Origin: SABI01 sp963676605
GTDB lineage: Bacteria; Spirochaetota; Spirochaetia; Sphaerochaetales; Sphaerochaetaceae
NCBI GenBank assembly: GCA_963676605.2
Contig: CAXXSP010000024.1
Location: forward strand, 62,001-126,000
Direction of reading: 5' to 3'
Length of the DNA stretch: 64,000 bases
The notes below the pieces were generated by a model. The model ran no database searches, had not been told where the DNA came from, and worked only from the letters and a program-made list of their open reading frames with translations. Positions within the stretch are counted from its first letter, which is position 1; every line of letters starts with the position of its first letter. Shown here one piece after another: positions 17,624 through 25,855 of this stretch. Both the position numbers and the translations under genes were made by a program.

Positions 17624-18686
17624 ACGAACTCTTCCTCTTCTGCTGCTGCTTCTCTCATGTGCTGTTTCGCCGCTCTTCGCCTCTCTGCCCGTCTCCCTCC
17701 GCTGGACAGCAATGGGGGAGAGCGGACTTGCCCTCACTGATACCCCTGATGCCTTCAATATCAACCCGGCCTCCCTTCTCAGGATGGAGCCGGCCCTGTT
17801 CACCCTCGATATCGGGTATATGGACAGCTTCTCGCATCCTGCGGCTGATTCATTCGAGGTTCTCCCTTTCCTTACTGAACCTGAAAGCCAGGCGGAATTC
17901 ACGTTCACCACGCCCTACAGCGCACTGAGCGTAGCGCTGGAGTATTCGCTGAGTGAGAGGGACTACACGAGCGGGGAGCAGAGTGTCTCCTTCTCCGGGT
18001 ATAACAATTCGTTCCTCCGGCTCAATCTTGCCTACGGAAACGAGACCTTCTCGATCGGAGCGTATGCAGAAGGAGGATCCACCCTCTACCGTTCCATCAC
18101 CATTGAACAGGATCAGGCCTTCCTCGATTACTTCTCCCAGGTATACCTCTCCCGTTACTCCCCCTCGGGGATGTATCAGAGTTTTTCAACAGGACTGGGG
18201 CTCCTTGTCACCTATCCCTTCCTCTCCTTCGGTGTGCTCACCGATAATCTCTTCGGCTATGACCATACAAGCAATGAGATCACCTTCGACCTTCAGGAGC
18301 TGGTTGATGCCACTTCAGTAGGTTTTGCCTTCTCAACTGAGACCTACGACAGTTCTGCCCAGCTGAACAGGTTCGTTCTCTCTTCCGCTATCGATTTCAC
18401 CGACCTGGGGGATACCACGGAGAGGGCGATCCATTTCGGAGGAGAGCTTAAGATACAGTTCCTGAAGGATCTCTATGCGGCCCTTCAGGCCGGTTATAAA
18501 GAAGCACGTCCTTCTCCTGATCCTTTCTTCGGTTTCAGCTGGGACGGAACAGTCTCCTTCGGTCTTACATTCCGGTATCATGACATCTACTACAATACCG
18601 CGGTATCGGTGCCGGCACTCTGGTTCAGCGGCTCTGGCGAGGATGAGAAACTGAGCGCTGTCATGTCCCTGAGTTACGTGTTCTAG
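17616..18686 (+). CDS. Outer-membrane beta-barrel protein, UPF0164/FadL-like
   Basis: A 356-residue exported protein. The signal peptide is long and leucine-rich (MNRRTLPLLLLLLSCAVSP, cut near LFA). The mature part opens with GESGLALTDTPDAFNINPASL, the pattern of spirochaete UPF0164 and PorV/FadL-like proteins, followed by alternating aromatic/hydrophobic strands and a C-terminal strand ending SLSYVF with terminal aromatic Phe, as needed for BAM insertion. ATG 17616 is used because it starts the signal peptide and has GGGGAA ahead; it overlaps the methylase stop. Substrate unknown. Confidence 0.72.
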   Translation: MNRRTLPLLLLLLSCAVSPLFASLPVSLRWTAMGESGLALTDTPDAFNINPASLLRMEPALFTLDIGYMDSFSHPAADSFEVLPFLTEPESQAEFTFTTPYSALSVALEYSLSERDYTSGEQSVSFSGYNNSFLRLNLAYGNETFSIGAYAEGGSTLYRSITIEQDQAFLDYFSQVYLSRYSPSGMYQSFSTGLGLLVTYPFLSFGVLTDNLFGYDHTSNEITFDLQELVDATSVGFAFSTETYDSSAQLNRFVLSSAIDFTDLGDTTERAIHFGGELKIQFLKDLYAALQAGYKEARPSPDPFFGFSWDGTVSFGLTFRYHDIYYNTAVSVPALWFSGSGEDEKLSAVMSLSYVF

Positions 18687-18705
18687 AGAGCACTGCCTGC
18701 ACGCC

Positions 18706-18734
18706 TTGACATTCTCTATGCCCATCACTATAGT
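18706..18734 (+). promoter_or_regulatory. Strong sigma70 promoter for the zinc-ribbon gene
   Basis: TTGACA (18706-18711), 17 bases, TATAGT (18729-18734), then 38 bases to the start codon with AAGGAG near 18758. This is among the closest matches to consensus in the window. Confidence 0.75.
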
Positions 18735-18772
18735 CTAGAGGTACTGAAACCATCTGGTAAGGAGAATTTTTC

Positions 18773-18943
18773 ATGTCCAAAGCACATAGAGGAGCCGGTA
18801 TTCGTGACCAGCACAACAATGCAAGAGGCACCTGTCCCGTCTGCGGTCGTACTGAGATCAAAGTGATGTACGAACAGGAGATCGACGGAAACAAGGCAAA
18901 TGTCTGCAAGCAGTGTCATGCAAAGGCACAGAATGCAAAATAA
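18773..18943 (+). CDS. 56-residue zinc-ribbon protein
   Basis: This short gene encodes a basic protein beginning MSKAHRGAGIRDQHNNARG, with two cysteine pairs in CPVCGR and CKQCH separated by about 22 residues, i.e. a treble-clef or ribbon zinc site. It has its own near-consensus promoter, a good ribosome site and a terminator 40 bases after the stop, so it is a real monocistronic gene and probably well expressed. The fold and the basic N-terminus suggest RNA or ribosome association, but I recognise no characterised family. It has no obvious link to the flanking outer-membrane and murC genes. Confidence 0.8.
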   Translation: MSKAHRGAGIRDQHNNARGTCPVCGRTEIKVMYEQEIDGNKANVCKQCHAKAQNAK

Positions 18944-18982
18944 GTGAAATAATCACTGTACGTGATCAAATTCGCTTGAATG

Positions 18983-19010
18983 AGACTGTCCCGTGTGGCA
19001 GTCTTTTTTT
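18983..19010 (+). terminator. Rho-independent terminator ahead of murC
   Basis: AGACTG (18983-18988) pairs with CAGTCT (18999-19004), followed by seven T (19004-19010). It ends the zinc-ribbon transcript and abuts the first possible murC start codon at 19011, so it could also attenuate read-through into murC. Confidence 0.8.
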
Positions 19011-19025
19011 ATGGGGTTTCACAGG

Positions 19026-20403
19026 ATGAACGGTTCTAGAGAGAAGAAGATATACATGGCAGGAATCAAGGGGACAGGCATGTCCTCCCTGGCGGTTCAT
19101 CTCACCCTTGCAGGAGCTACGGTCAGCGGCTGGGACAGCGGGGAAGTATTTCCCACCGATACCTATCTCACAGCCTATGGGATCAGGACAGATACCGATG
19201 AAACACTCTTTGATCCCTCCCTTTGGGATACCCTCGTGTACTCAGGGGCTATTGATACCTCTCATCCACTTGTCAGTCGCGCGGTTTCCGCTGGTCTGGA
19301 GGTGTACTCCTACCATGCATACCTGGGGAAGCTCTCCCGAACAAGCCGTGTAATAGCAGTAGCGGGAACTCATGGAAAAACAACCGCTTCAGGCTGCGCC
19401 GACCATATACTGCAATCCCTCGATATCCCCCATGGATCGATCTACGGTTCACAGCCGATCGGGGATGAAAGGCACACGGCCGCCGGGGCGGAGACTCTCC
19501 TCGTCCTGGAAGCCTGTGAGTACCGAAATCATTTTCACTCCTATGCCATAGATACCCTCCTGATCACAAACGTCGAATGGGAACATGCCGATTTCTTTAC
19601 ACAGGCGGAGAACGTTGTTGAATCGTTCGTTCAGCTTGTCTCGCTGCTGCCTCCGTCAGCTACCCTGATCATCTCCCTCTCAACCGAGGGTGCGAGAGAA
19701 GTTGCCCGAAGAGCACGAAGTGAGCGGAGTGACCTTCAGCTTGTCACCTACGGAAAAGAAGAAGGGGAGATCCGTTACTCCTATCCGTTGGGAACAGCTG
19801 TGGATAAATTCTCGATTGAAGGTATCGCTTCGTCCTTCAAGAGTCAGCTCGTGGGGGAGGGGTTCATCGAAGACCTCATCGGGGCAGCCCTTTCAGTGGC
19901 CTGCGAAACGAAGCGGGACCTGGAAGAGGTTCTTTTCCACGCATGCTCCTTCAGAGGCTGCAGGGGGAGGGTGGAGAAAACTCGATAGCCCCGAAGTGTC
20001 CTGGACTCTCTACAATGACTATGCCCATCATCCCAGTGAGATACGTCATTCCCTCTCTTCCTTGAGAATGCTTCACGACTCATCACGCATCATCGTAGCA
20101 TTTTATCCTCACACACTCTCACGGATGAAAACCTTCTATCAGGAATTCGTTGAAGTCCTTTCAGAGAGTGATCTCCTGTTCATAGCACCCGTTGCCCTCA
20201 GCGCGAGAAAAGACGGGACAGAAGAAGAAGCAGAAGAACTCTCTCAGAACTTATGCAGGGAGACCGGAGGAGTGTTTGCAGAGAGTGATGAAAAGATGAA
20301 AGCGCTCCTGCTGTCTGTATTGCACAGAGGTGATGTCTGCGTTACGATGGGCGCAGGGAATACTCAGGGTATTCGCACACTACTTACTCAGGACGGTACG
20401 TGA
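19026..20403 (+). pseudogene. murC: UDP-N-acetylmuramate--L-alanine ligase, interrupted by one frameshift
   Basis: MurC adds L-Ala to UDP-MurNAc. The first part (to TAG at 19986-19988) has the Rossmann motif AGIKGTGMSSLAVHL, the P-loop AGTHGKTTASG and LEACEYRNHFHSY. The second part, one base out of phase, has LYNDYAHHPSEIRHSL and MGAGNTQGIRTLL. Dropping one A from AAAA at 19977-19980 restores a continuous 458-residue enzyme (FRGCRGRVEK then LDSPEVSW). Since MurC is essential in walled bacteria and no other copy is seen here, a sequencing error is more likely than decay. The start is uncertain: 19011 or 19026, neither with a good ribosome site. It lies three bases before yicC. Confidence 0.88.
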
Positions 20404-20406
20404 CTC

Positions 20407-21276
20407 ATGATCAGTATGACAGGCTACGGTGCACAGGAGAGACTTGCTGAAGAGTTTCTCCTTCAGATAGAGATGAAGTCGTATAACTCACGCTATCTCG
20501 ATATCAAGACGAATATATCCTCTTCTCTCTCTATGTACGAACAGGAACTCGTGAAGAAGGTGAAAGAGGCCGTACAACGTGGTTCACTGGAACTGACTGT
20601 GCGTCTGAAGAAGATATCGAGTGACGTTGATCTGTTTCTTGACCGGGACCTCGTCCAGAAATACAGCGAAATCTACCGGGATCTCGCAACTCTTGCCGGT
20701 ACCGAATATGCGCCTTCACTGCAGGATTTCTCCTCTCTCGACGGCGTGGTGAGCCAGGTGTACCGGCAGGATGCCGAGATCTACAGAGAACCGCTGTTCA
20801 CGCTCTTTGAAGAAGCCCTTGAAGAGTTCACCGCATCCAGAGAACGGGAAGGGGCTGCGACGAGAGCTCACATCACGCAGATGCACCTGAGGATGAAGGA
20901 ACTGACCGAAAGCGTTGCGGCTTTCGCAGATCTCCTTGAGACAAAACTGCGCGAGAACCTGATTTCACGGGTACAGGATATGCTCGGAAGCAGGGAATAT
21001 GATGAGAGCCGTCTCCTGCAGGAAGTTGCTCTCCTGGTTGTGAAGTATTCTATTCAGGAAGAGATTATCAGGCTGAGAACGCATCTTGAAGCCTTTTCCG
21101 ATATCCTCGACGCAGAGGGCCCCGTCGGAAAGAAACTCGATTTTCTCTGCCAGGAAATGAACCGGGAGATCAATACGATAGGATCGAAAAGTTCTGTTGC
21201 AGAGGTGAATCATCTTGTGGTAGAACTCAAGGATCAGCTTGAGAATATCAGAGAGCAGGTAAGAAACGTAGAGTAA
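20407..21276 (+). CDS. yicC: YicC family endoribonuclease-like protein
   Basis: A 289-residue protein with the family's opening ISMTGYGAQERL and its signature C-terminal DUF1732 stretch (GKKLDFLCQEMNREINTIGSK, then VELKDQLENIREQVRNVE). YicC proteins are reported as RNases acting with small RNAs and PNPase. The middle is predominantly helical and highly charged. Three bases separate it from murC and 15 from the next gene, so it is part of the murC-yicC-kinase run. Confidence 0.92.
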   Translation: MISMTGYGAQERLAEEFLLQIEMKSYNSRYLDIKTNISSSLSMYEQELVKKVKEAVQRGSLELTVRLKKISSDVDLFLDRDLVQKYSEIYRDLATLAGTEYAPSLQDFSSLDGVVSQVYRQDAEIYREPLFTLFEEALEEFTASREREGAATRAHITQMHLRMKELTESVAAFADLLETKLRENLISRVQDMLGSREYDESRLLQEVALLVVKYSIQEEIIRLRTHLEAFSDILDAEGPVGKKLDFLCQEMNREINTIGSKSSVAEVNHLVVELKDQLENIREQVRNVE

Positions 21277-21291
21277 CAGCAGGAGAAGCAG

Positions 21292-21825
21292 ATGAGAATC
21301 GCGATATCAGGAAAGAGCGGATGCGGCAATACGTCAGTAAGCACCATCGTAGCTGACAGAATGAACTACCCCTTGATTAATTTTACCTTCAGGGCTCTTG
21401 CTGAGGAGCGGGGAATCGAGTTCTGGGATTTCTGCCGACTTGCCGAAAGTGATGATTCGATAGACCGGGAACTTGATGCGCGTCAGGTGGAGATGGCCAT
21501 GGCGGAAGAGAACTGCATTCTCGGCTCCCGTCTTGCCATATGGATGCTGGAAAAGGCTGATCTGAAAGTCTATCTCACCGCAACGACTGAAGTGCGGGCT
21601 CACAGGATTCATAAGAGAGAGGGCGGAACCCTCGCGGAGCGCCTTGAGCAGACTACGCGCCGGGATGAGAATGATACTGCACGGTACAAGAGGATCTACC
21701 ATATCGACAACTCCGATACTTCGGTAGCTGACCTTGTTATTGATACCGATGATCTCGGTCCCCGGCAGGTTGCCGATATCATCATTGCCGAGATAGAAAA
21801 GAGACTGAATCCTCAGGGCTCCTGA
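21292..21825 (+). CDS. Cytidylate-kinase-like P-loop protein with altered Walker A
   Basis: The 177-residue product resembles the short (archaeal-type) cytidylate kinases: IAISGKSGCGNTSVSTIVADR at the N-terminus, a GSRLAIWMLE segment, and a lid region RHRIHKREGG-like near residue 105. The P-loop reads GKSGCGNT, with Asn where the phosphate-binding Lys normally stands (GK[ST]). It might still bind nucleotide using the earlier Lys, or have another role. A second, unrelated-size Cmk2-type protein lies at 41230-41850. AGGAGAAGCAG precedes the ATG. Confidence 0.75.
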   Translation: MRIAISGKSGCGNTSVSTIVADRMNYPLINFTFRALAEERGIEFWDFCRLAESDDSIDRELDARQVEMAMAEENCILGSRLAIWMLEKADLKVYLTATTEVRAHRIHKREGGTLAERLEQTTRRDENDTARYKRIYHIDNSDTSVADLVIDTDDLGPRQVADIIIAEIEKRLNPQGS

Positions 21826-21852
21826 TATCTTTTCAGTGACGTGAAACTCCTC

Positions 21853-21881
21853 TTGGCAAAGCAGATGAATTTGTGTATAGT
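21853..21881 (+). promoter_or_regulatory. Sigma70 promoter for rpoZ-miaA
   Basis: TTGGCA (21853-21858), 17 bases, TATAGT (21876-21881), 35 bases before the rpoZ start codon. Confidence 0.65.
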
Positions 21882-21916
21882 AAGGCGGTTATACCGATGT
21901 ATAAGGAGCAGTTACC

Positions 21917-22114
21917 TTGAGCATTCCTATTAATGAATTAGTTGATAAAGAGAACAATGTGTACGAGATGACCTGTGTCGCCATCAGTCTGGCAAACCAG
22001 ATTGCAAAGGATGGAGACAGAGAGATCGAGGCAAACAACAACAAAGTAGTCTCTACCGTTCTCGAACGAGTCCTCACGGAGGACATCGAATTTGCCTCCG
22101 GTGAAAAGGAATAA
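21917..22114 (+). CDS. rpoZ: RNA polymerase omega subunit
   Basis: A 65-residue protein matching the short spirochaete omega subunits: PINELVDKENNVYEMTCVAISLANQIAK, where the conserved YE..CVA...A.Q segment clamps the beta-prime C-terminus, and a short acidic tail. The start is TTG at 21917, placed by AAGGAG at 21903-21908. The promoter is at 21853-21881. It overlaps miaA by 23 bases, a strong sign of co-translation. Confidence 0.88.
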   Translation: MSIPINELVDKENNVYEMTCVAISLANQIAKDGDREIEANNNKVVSTVLERVLTEDIEFASGEKE

Positions 22115-23021
22115 TATTCCGCTCATCTTTCTTTTCGGTCCGACCGGAGTCGGAAAGACAGCCCTGCTGGACTCTCTGTTCAGTGAAGGGTTTTCTGTAA
22201 TAAATGCAGACAGCAAACAGATCTATCGACACCTCGATATAGGCTCGGCGAAACCCGAGCCGGAGCTTGTCGCCAGGATTCCTCATTACCTTGTAGACAT
22301 TCTCGATCCCTGGGAGGACTTCTCCGTAGGGCAGTTCGTCCACCGGGCGGATGAGGCTGTCGAAGATATCCTCTCTCAGGGAAGAATTCCCGTTATCTCG
22401 GGAGGGACCGCCTTCTATTTCAAACATTTTCTCTATGGGCTGCCCGAAAGTCCGAAGAGTTCACCTGAGGTGCGCTTTTTCGTCCAGAGAGAGGTGGAGA
22501 CTCACGGTCAGGAATGGGCCTACCGTCGGCTTGAGGAGGTCGATCCGCTCTCAGCGGCGAAGATTCACAGAAATGATACCTACCGTCTTACCCGGGCTCT
22601 CGAAGTCTGGGAAGCAACCGGAAGACCTCTCTCCTCCTACCGGGTCCCCTCTGTTCCCAGAGAAGGACTCAAACCTCTCATCATCGGTCTCACACGGGAT
22701 AAAGAGGAGCTTGCTGAGCGCATAGAGCTGCGAGTCGAGCTGATGGTGGAACAGGGACTGATGGAGGAGATCGATTCTCTGCTGGCTATGAAGGCCACTC
22801 CCGAGTGGCCGGGGATGCAGGGTATCGGATACCAGGAGTATTTCACTCTGAAGAGGGAAGGTCAGTGGTCACTGGACGCCTTCAAGGCTCTCATCGTGAA
22901 AAACAGTATCAAGTACGCAAAGCGTCAGATGACCTTTTTCAGGAGTATTGAAGGGGTTACCTGGATGAACCCTGAAGAGACTGAGAGCATTCAGGCTCTT
23001 GTGGACGACTACCTCTCGTAG
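22092..23021 (+). CDS. miaA: tRNA dimethylallyltransferase
   Basis: MiaA adds the isopentenyl group to A37 of tRNAs reading U-starting codons. The 309 residues carry the P-loop FLFGPTGVGKTALLDSLF, the substrate motif NADSKQIYRHLDIGSAKP and VISGGTAFYFKHFLYGLP. A TTG start at 22092 (GGAGG nine bases upstream) or GTG at 22101 are both possible. The 3' end overlaps by 13 bases the end of the convergent gene at 23009. Confidence 0.95.
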   Translation: MPPVKRNNIPLIFLFGPTGVGKTALLDSLFSEGFSVINADSKQIYRHLDIGSAKPEPELVARIPHYLVDILDPWEDFSVGQFVHRADEAVEDILSQGRIPVISGGTAFYFKHFLYGLPESPKSSPEVRFFVQREVETHGQEWAYRRLEEVDPLSAAKIHRNDTYRLTRALEVWEATGRPLSSYRVPSVPREGLKPLIIGLTRDKEELAERIELRVELMVEQGLMEEIDSLLAMKATPEWPGMQGIGYQEYFTLKREGQWSLDAFKALIVKNSIKYAKRQMTFFRSIEGVTWMNPEETESIQALVDDYLS

Positions 23022-24421
23022 GGGACTTCAAATTCCCTTACAATTTCATGCCCGAGATCATTGATACGTGTGATCTGTTCGTATCCCTTTGTGTCACTGA
23101 AGGTGAATTCAACCCTGTTCTCTGCCACAACTCCCCGATAGACTTCCGCCTCTCCCCCTGTATCCTCACTTCTGTCGGGTGCATAGTAGAGGTAGGTTGC
23201 CAGGTACGCATCTTCCCCGATTCTGGTAACTGTAAGGTCGCTCACACCGTAGATCATCGCAGTGTATGGTATAGCCTCAGATCCTGAGTTCTCGTATTCC
23301 TCCGGCGTGAGCAGGGCGTCGACCTGCTCATAGGCTTGACGTACCCGTGAGTTGACGAAGAGGGTGGTCACCTCCTGCTCAAACGGGTTTTTCACACCTC
23401 TGGCAAGCGAGGCATTCATTCTCTCTATATCCAGATCGTTCTGTGCGGCGAAGAATTCACTGATAATCTCCTCGCTGGTCATTCCTGCGGTGTAGGGAGG
23501 TTCGAGGGAGCGGATGAACGTTCTCACTGAAACGGAGAGAATGATTGTCAGGGCGAGGGCAGCCGCTATGATACCGACTCCCTTTTTTCTCCAGAACTCC
23601 CGTCTTTCTCCCTTTTTCTTCAGAGTCTCACGGTAGGCGGCAAGATTCTCTTCGGATGAGGCCTTTTCATCCAGGGTGAAGGAGAGATCTCTGATCTGCT
23701 CGTCAAACCATGAGAGGTTCTCACTTGCACTGTAAGCGCCCGACACAGCGGTCCGCTGTGCTGAGACTGGCATCGTAAGTATCGCATCGAGTGCTGCTGC
23801 ACTCTCGGCCGGCAGGCCCCCGATAGCGATGGAAGAAGGGATGGGCCGGTAGGCTGTCTGTTTCACCTCTTCCGGTTCAAAAGGAGCGAATCCTGCGAGG
23901 GCGAGGTAGAGAAGCTGGGCAAGTTCATGACAGAGAGCGAAAGGCGAGTGAACATCAGGCCGGTGGAACCGGTGAAGGTAGATGTTCCTATCTTCCTGCG
24001 ATGCGGAATAGAGGATGAGATCGCTGAGTTTCGAGGGGAGGAGGGCGACGCCGCCGCCTTCGAGAAGGAATATCCTCCAGGCTGGAATCTGTCCCCGTTC
24101 ATTCTGCAGGAACGAGCGGGGTACCGCCTGCATCGCTTCTGAGACTTCAAGAATCTTCTCCTTTACCTGATCGGGGAACCGCGTTCCTATCTCTGTGACA
24201 GGTATGAAAATCGGGGTATCCCAGAGGATCGAGCGGAGTCCGTCTCTGTCTGCTATCCTTGCATAGTAAAGCTCCGTCAGGGATCCCTCACGGTAGAGGT
24301 ATCCGCACTCCTGCTCGCCGCTGAGAAGGTGTCTCGGCAGTTCTCCTGATACCTCTCCGATCGTCAGGGCGCAATAGGTATGTCCCTTCACTTCCAACAT
24401 GCTGCTCTGTATCGTACTCAT
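23009..24421 (-). CDS. Single-pass membrane protein with kinase-like N-terminal region
   Basis: A 470-residue protein I cannot assign. One transmembrane helix is clear at about residues 276-297 (GVGIIAAALALTIILSVSV), preceded by basic residues, so the first 275 residues should be cytoplasmic. Within these, HSPFALCHELAQLLYLALAGFAPFEPEEV followed by a segment rich in Ala and Leu looks like the C-lobe of a Ser/Thr kinase (the part that reads ...LYELLTG..PF), but no HRD, DFG or ATP-binding Lys motif is seen; hence a pseudokinase is only a suggestion. The outer domain (about 300-470) resembles NTF2-like folds. It lies three bases after the rqcH stop. Confidence 0.6.
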   Translation of the reverse strand: MSTIQSSMLEVKGHTYCALTIGEVSGELPRHLLSGEQECGYLYREGSLTELYYARIADRDGLRSILWDTPIFIPVTEIGTRFPDQVKEKILEVSEAMQAVPRSFLQNERGQIPAWRIFLLEGGGVALLPSKLSDLILYSASQEDRNIYLHRFHRPDVHSPFALCHELAQLLYLALAGFAPFEPEEVKQTAYRPIPSSIAIGGLPAESAAALDAILTMPVSAQRTAVSGAYSASENLSWFDEQIRDLSFTLDEKASSEENLAAYRETLKKKGERREFWRKKGVGIIAAALALTIILSVSVRTFIRSLEPPYTAGMTSEEIISEFFAAQNDLDIERMNASLARGVKNPFEQEVTTLFVNSRVRQAYEQVDALLTPEEYENSGSEAIPYTAMIYGVSDLTVTRIGEDAYLATYLYYAPDRSEDTGGEAEVYRGVVAENRVEFTFSDTKGYEQITRINDLGHEIVREFEVPYER

Positions 24422-24424
24422 CTG

Positions 24425-25855
24425 TCACCCCTGTCCGTTTCCGCGGTTTCCGAGAAGCTTTGCCACCCGCTTCTCATCATAATCGATTGTGTAATTCTTT
24501 TCCTGAGTGGGAAGGACAAGGCCTGCCTTTCCTCCCTTCACCTTCTTGAGGTATTTCACCTGGGTGAAATAGAGATCCACCTTATGCTGCCCTTTTGCCT
24601 TCGAATAGTGAATCGCGAGATTTCCTGCATCGATGATCGTCTCGAGGTCGACATTCTTATTCTTCGCAGTCTTGATGAAGACATAGCCTCCGGGGACATC
24701 ACGGGTATGCATCCAGTAATCATTTCCCCTGGCGTACGATCTCAGAAGCTGCTCGTTTTCCTTCGCGTTTCTTCCCACAAGAAGATCACACCTTCCATTG
24801 GAGAGGTAGAGGCCGGGGGCCTGTGCGTATTTGACCTCCTCCCGGCTTTTCTGTTCATGGCCGGCAAGCCGTCTCAGCTCTCCCATCGGAAGCTCTTTTC
24901 CTTCTCCGAAATCTTCGATCCGTTTCTGCAGCTCCTCAATACGGGAGCTGACACTCCGGAGAGACTCTGTCAGATGTTCTTTCCTGTTCTTCTCTTTATG
25001 GTACTTCTGGTAGTATCTGTTGAGGTTTTCTCCGGGAGAAAGATCACGCTTCAGTGCAATATCTACTGTGTTGCCTTCCCAGTCTGTGAGCGTGAGTGAG
25101 AGGGAGCCCGGTTTCACCTGGTGGATATTGGAGGCGAGCAGGTCCCCTGCCATCTTGTACTCCTCACCGTTCGAGCAGGTATCAAGTGAAGAGATTGTCC
25201 GGTCCCTTTCAGTCATCAGTTCTGCCAGATCGCTCTCAAAGCGCTGGGTGATTGCACTGACAAGGTAGCTCTTTTCGTCTTTCCTGTCAGTCAGGTAGGT
25301 CTCTTCGATGAAGGAGTTGAAACTTTTCTCCTCAGGATACTCCCTCACAGAAAAACGCATCGGATCCCCTTTCGGTTCCTCTAGGGTAAGGGTCTGACCG
25401 CTTATCTCTCCCTGGGCAGGGCGACGGTAGAGAATGTCGAGGATAGTGAGATCCTGATCACAGACGATGACATTTGCACGGGAGGTGCTGTAGAAACGGA
25501 GGATGAGAAGGATCGGTCCTTCCTCTGAACGGATGGTGAGGGAGACCACACGGTCTCCCGGTGTCTGCTGAACTTCGGTAATAAGCTTTCCGCTGATATG
25601 GCTGTTCAGGTACTGGTTGAATCTCTGGGTCTTCTTTTCCTTGATTCCCCGATGTACGTACCGTTTCCCGCTTATGCGGTGTATCCTCGCCTGGGGCGTG
25701 CCGATTTCAATATAGAGCTGCCAGAAGTGTTCCTCCGGATGGAAGAGTTCGAAGACAAGGGTGTGGAAATTGAGCTGAAACACCTTCTGGATCCTCGAGC
25801 CTGCGAGGGGAAGCTCACTGAGAATCTGCTCGATCTCCCGCCAATTCAGAGACAT
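24425..25855 (-). CDS. NFACT/RqcH-type ribosome quality-control protein
   Basis: The 476-residue protein has the NFACT-N region (SLNWREIEQILSELPLAGSRIQKVFQ), a middle coiled-coil/HhH part and the NFACT-R domain with YWMHTRDVPGGYVFIKTAKNK and AGNLAIHYSKAKGQHKVDL. RqcH proteins bind obstructed 50S subunits and add alanine tails to stalled peptides; older annotations call them fibronectin-binding. It is some 80-100 residues shorter than Bacillus homologues. It sits between folC (10-base overlap) and the membrane protein gene (3-base gap). Confidence 0.85.
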   Translation of the reverse strand: MSLNWREIEQILSELPLAGSRIQKVFQLNFHTLVFELFHPEEHFWQLYIEIGTPQARIHRISGKRYVHRGIKEKKTQRFNQYLNSHISGKLITEVQQTPGDRVVSLTIRSEEGPILLILRFYSTSRANVIVCDQDLTILDILYRRPAQGEISGQTLTLEEPKGDPMRFSVREYPEEKSFNSFIEETYLTDRKDEKSYLVSAITQRFESDLAELMTERDRTISSLDTCSNGEEYKMAGDLLASNIHQVKPGSLSLTLTDWEGNTVDIALKRDLSPGENLNRYYQKYHKEKNRKEHLTESLRSVSSRIEELQKRIEDFGEGKELPMGELRRLAGHEQKSREEVKYAQAPGLYLSNGRCDLLVGRNAKENEQLLRSYARGNDYWMHTRDVPGGYVFIKTAKNKNVDLETIIDAGNLAIHYSKAKGQHKVDLYFTQVKYLKKVKGGKAGLVLPTQEKNYTIDYDEKRVAKLLGNRGNGQG

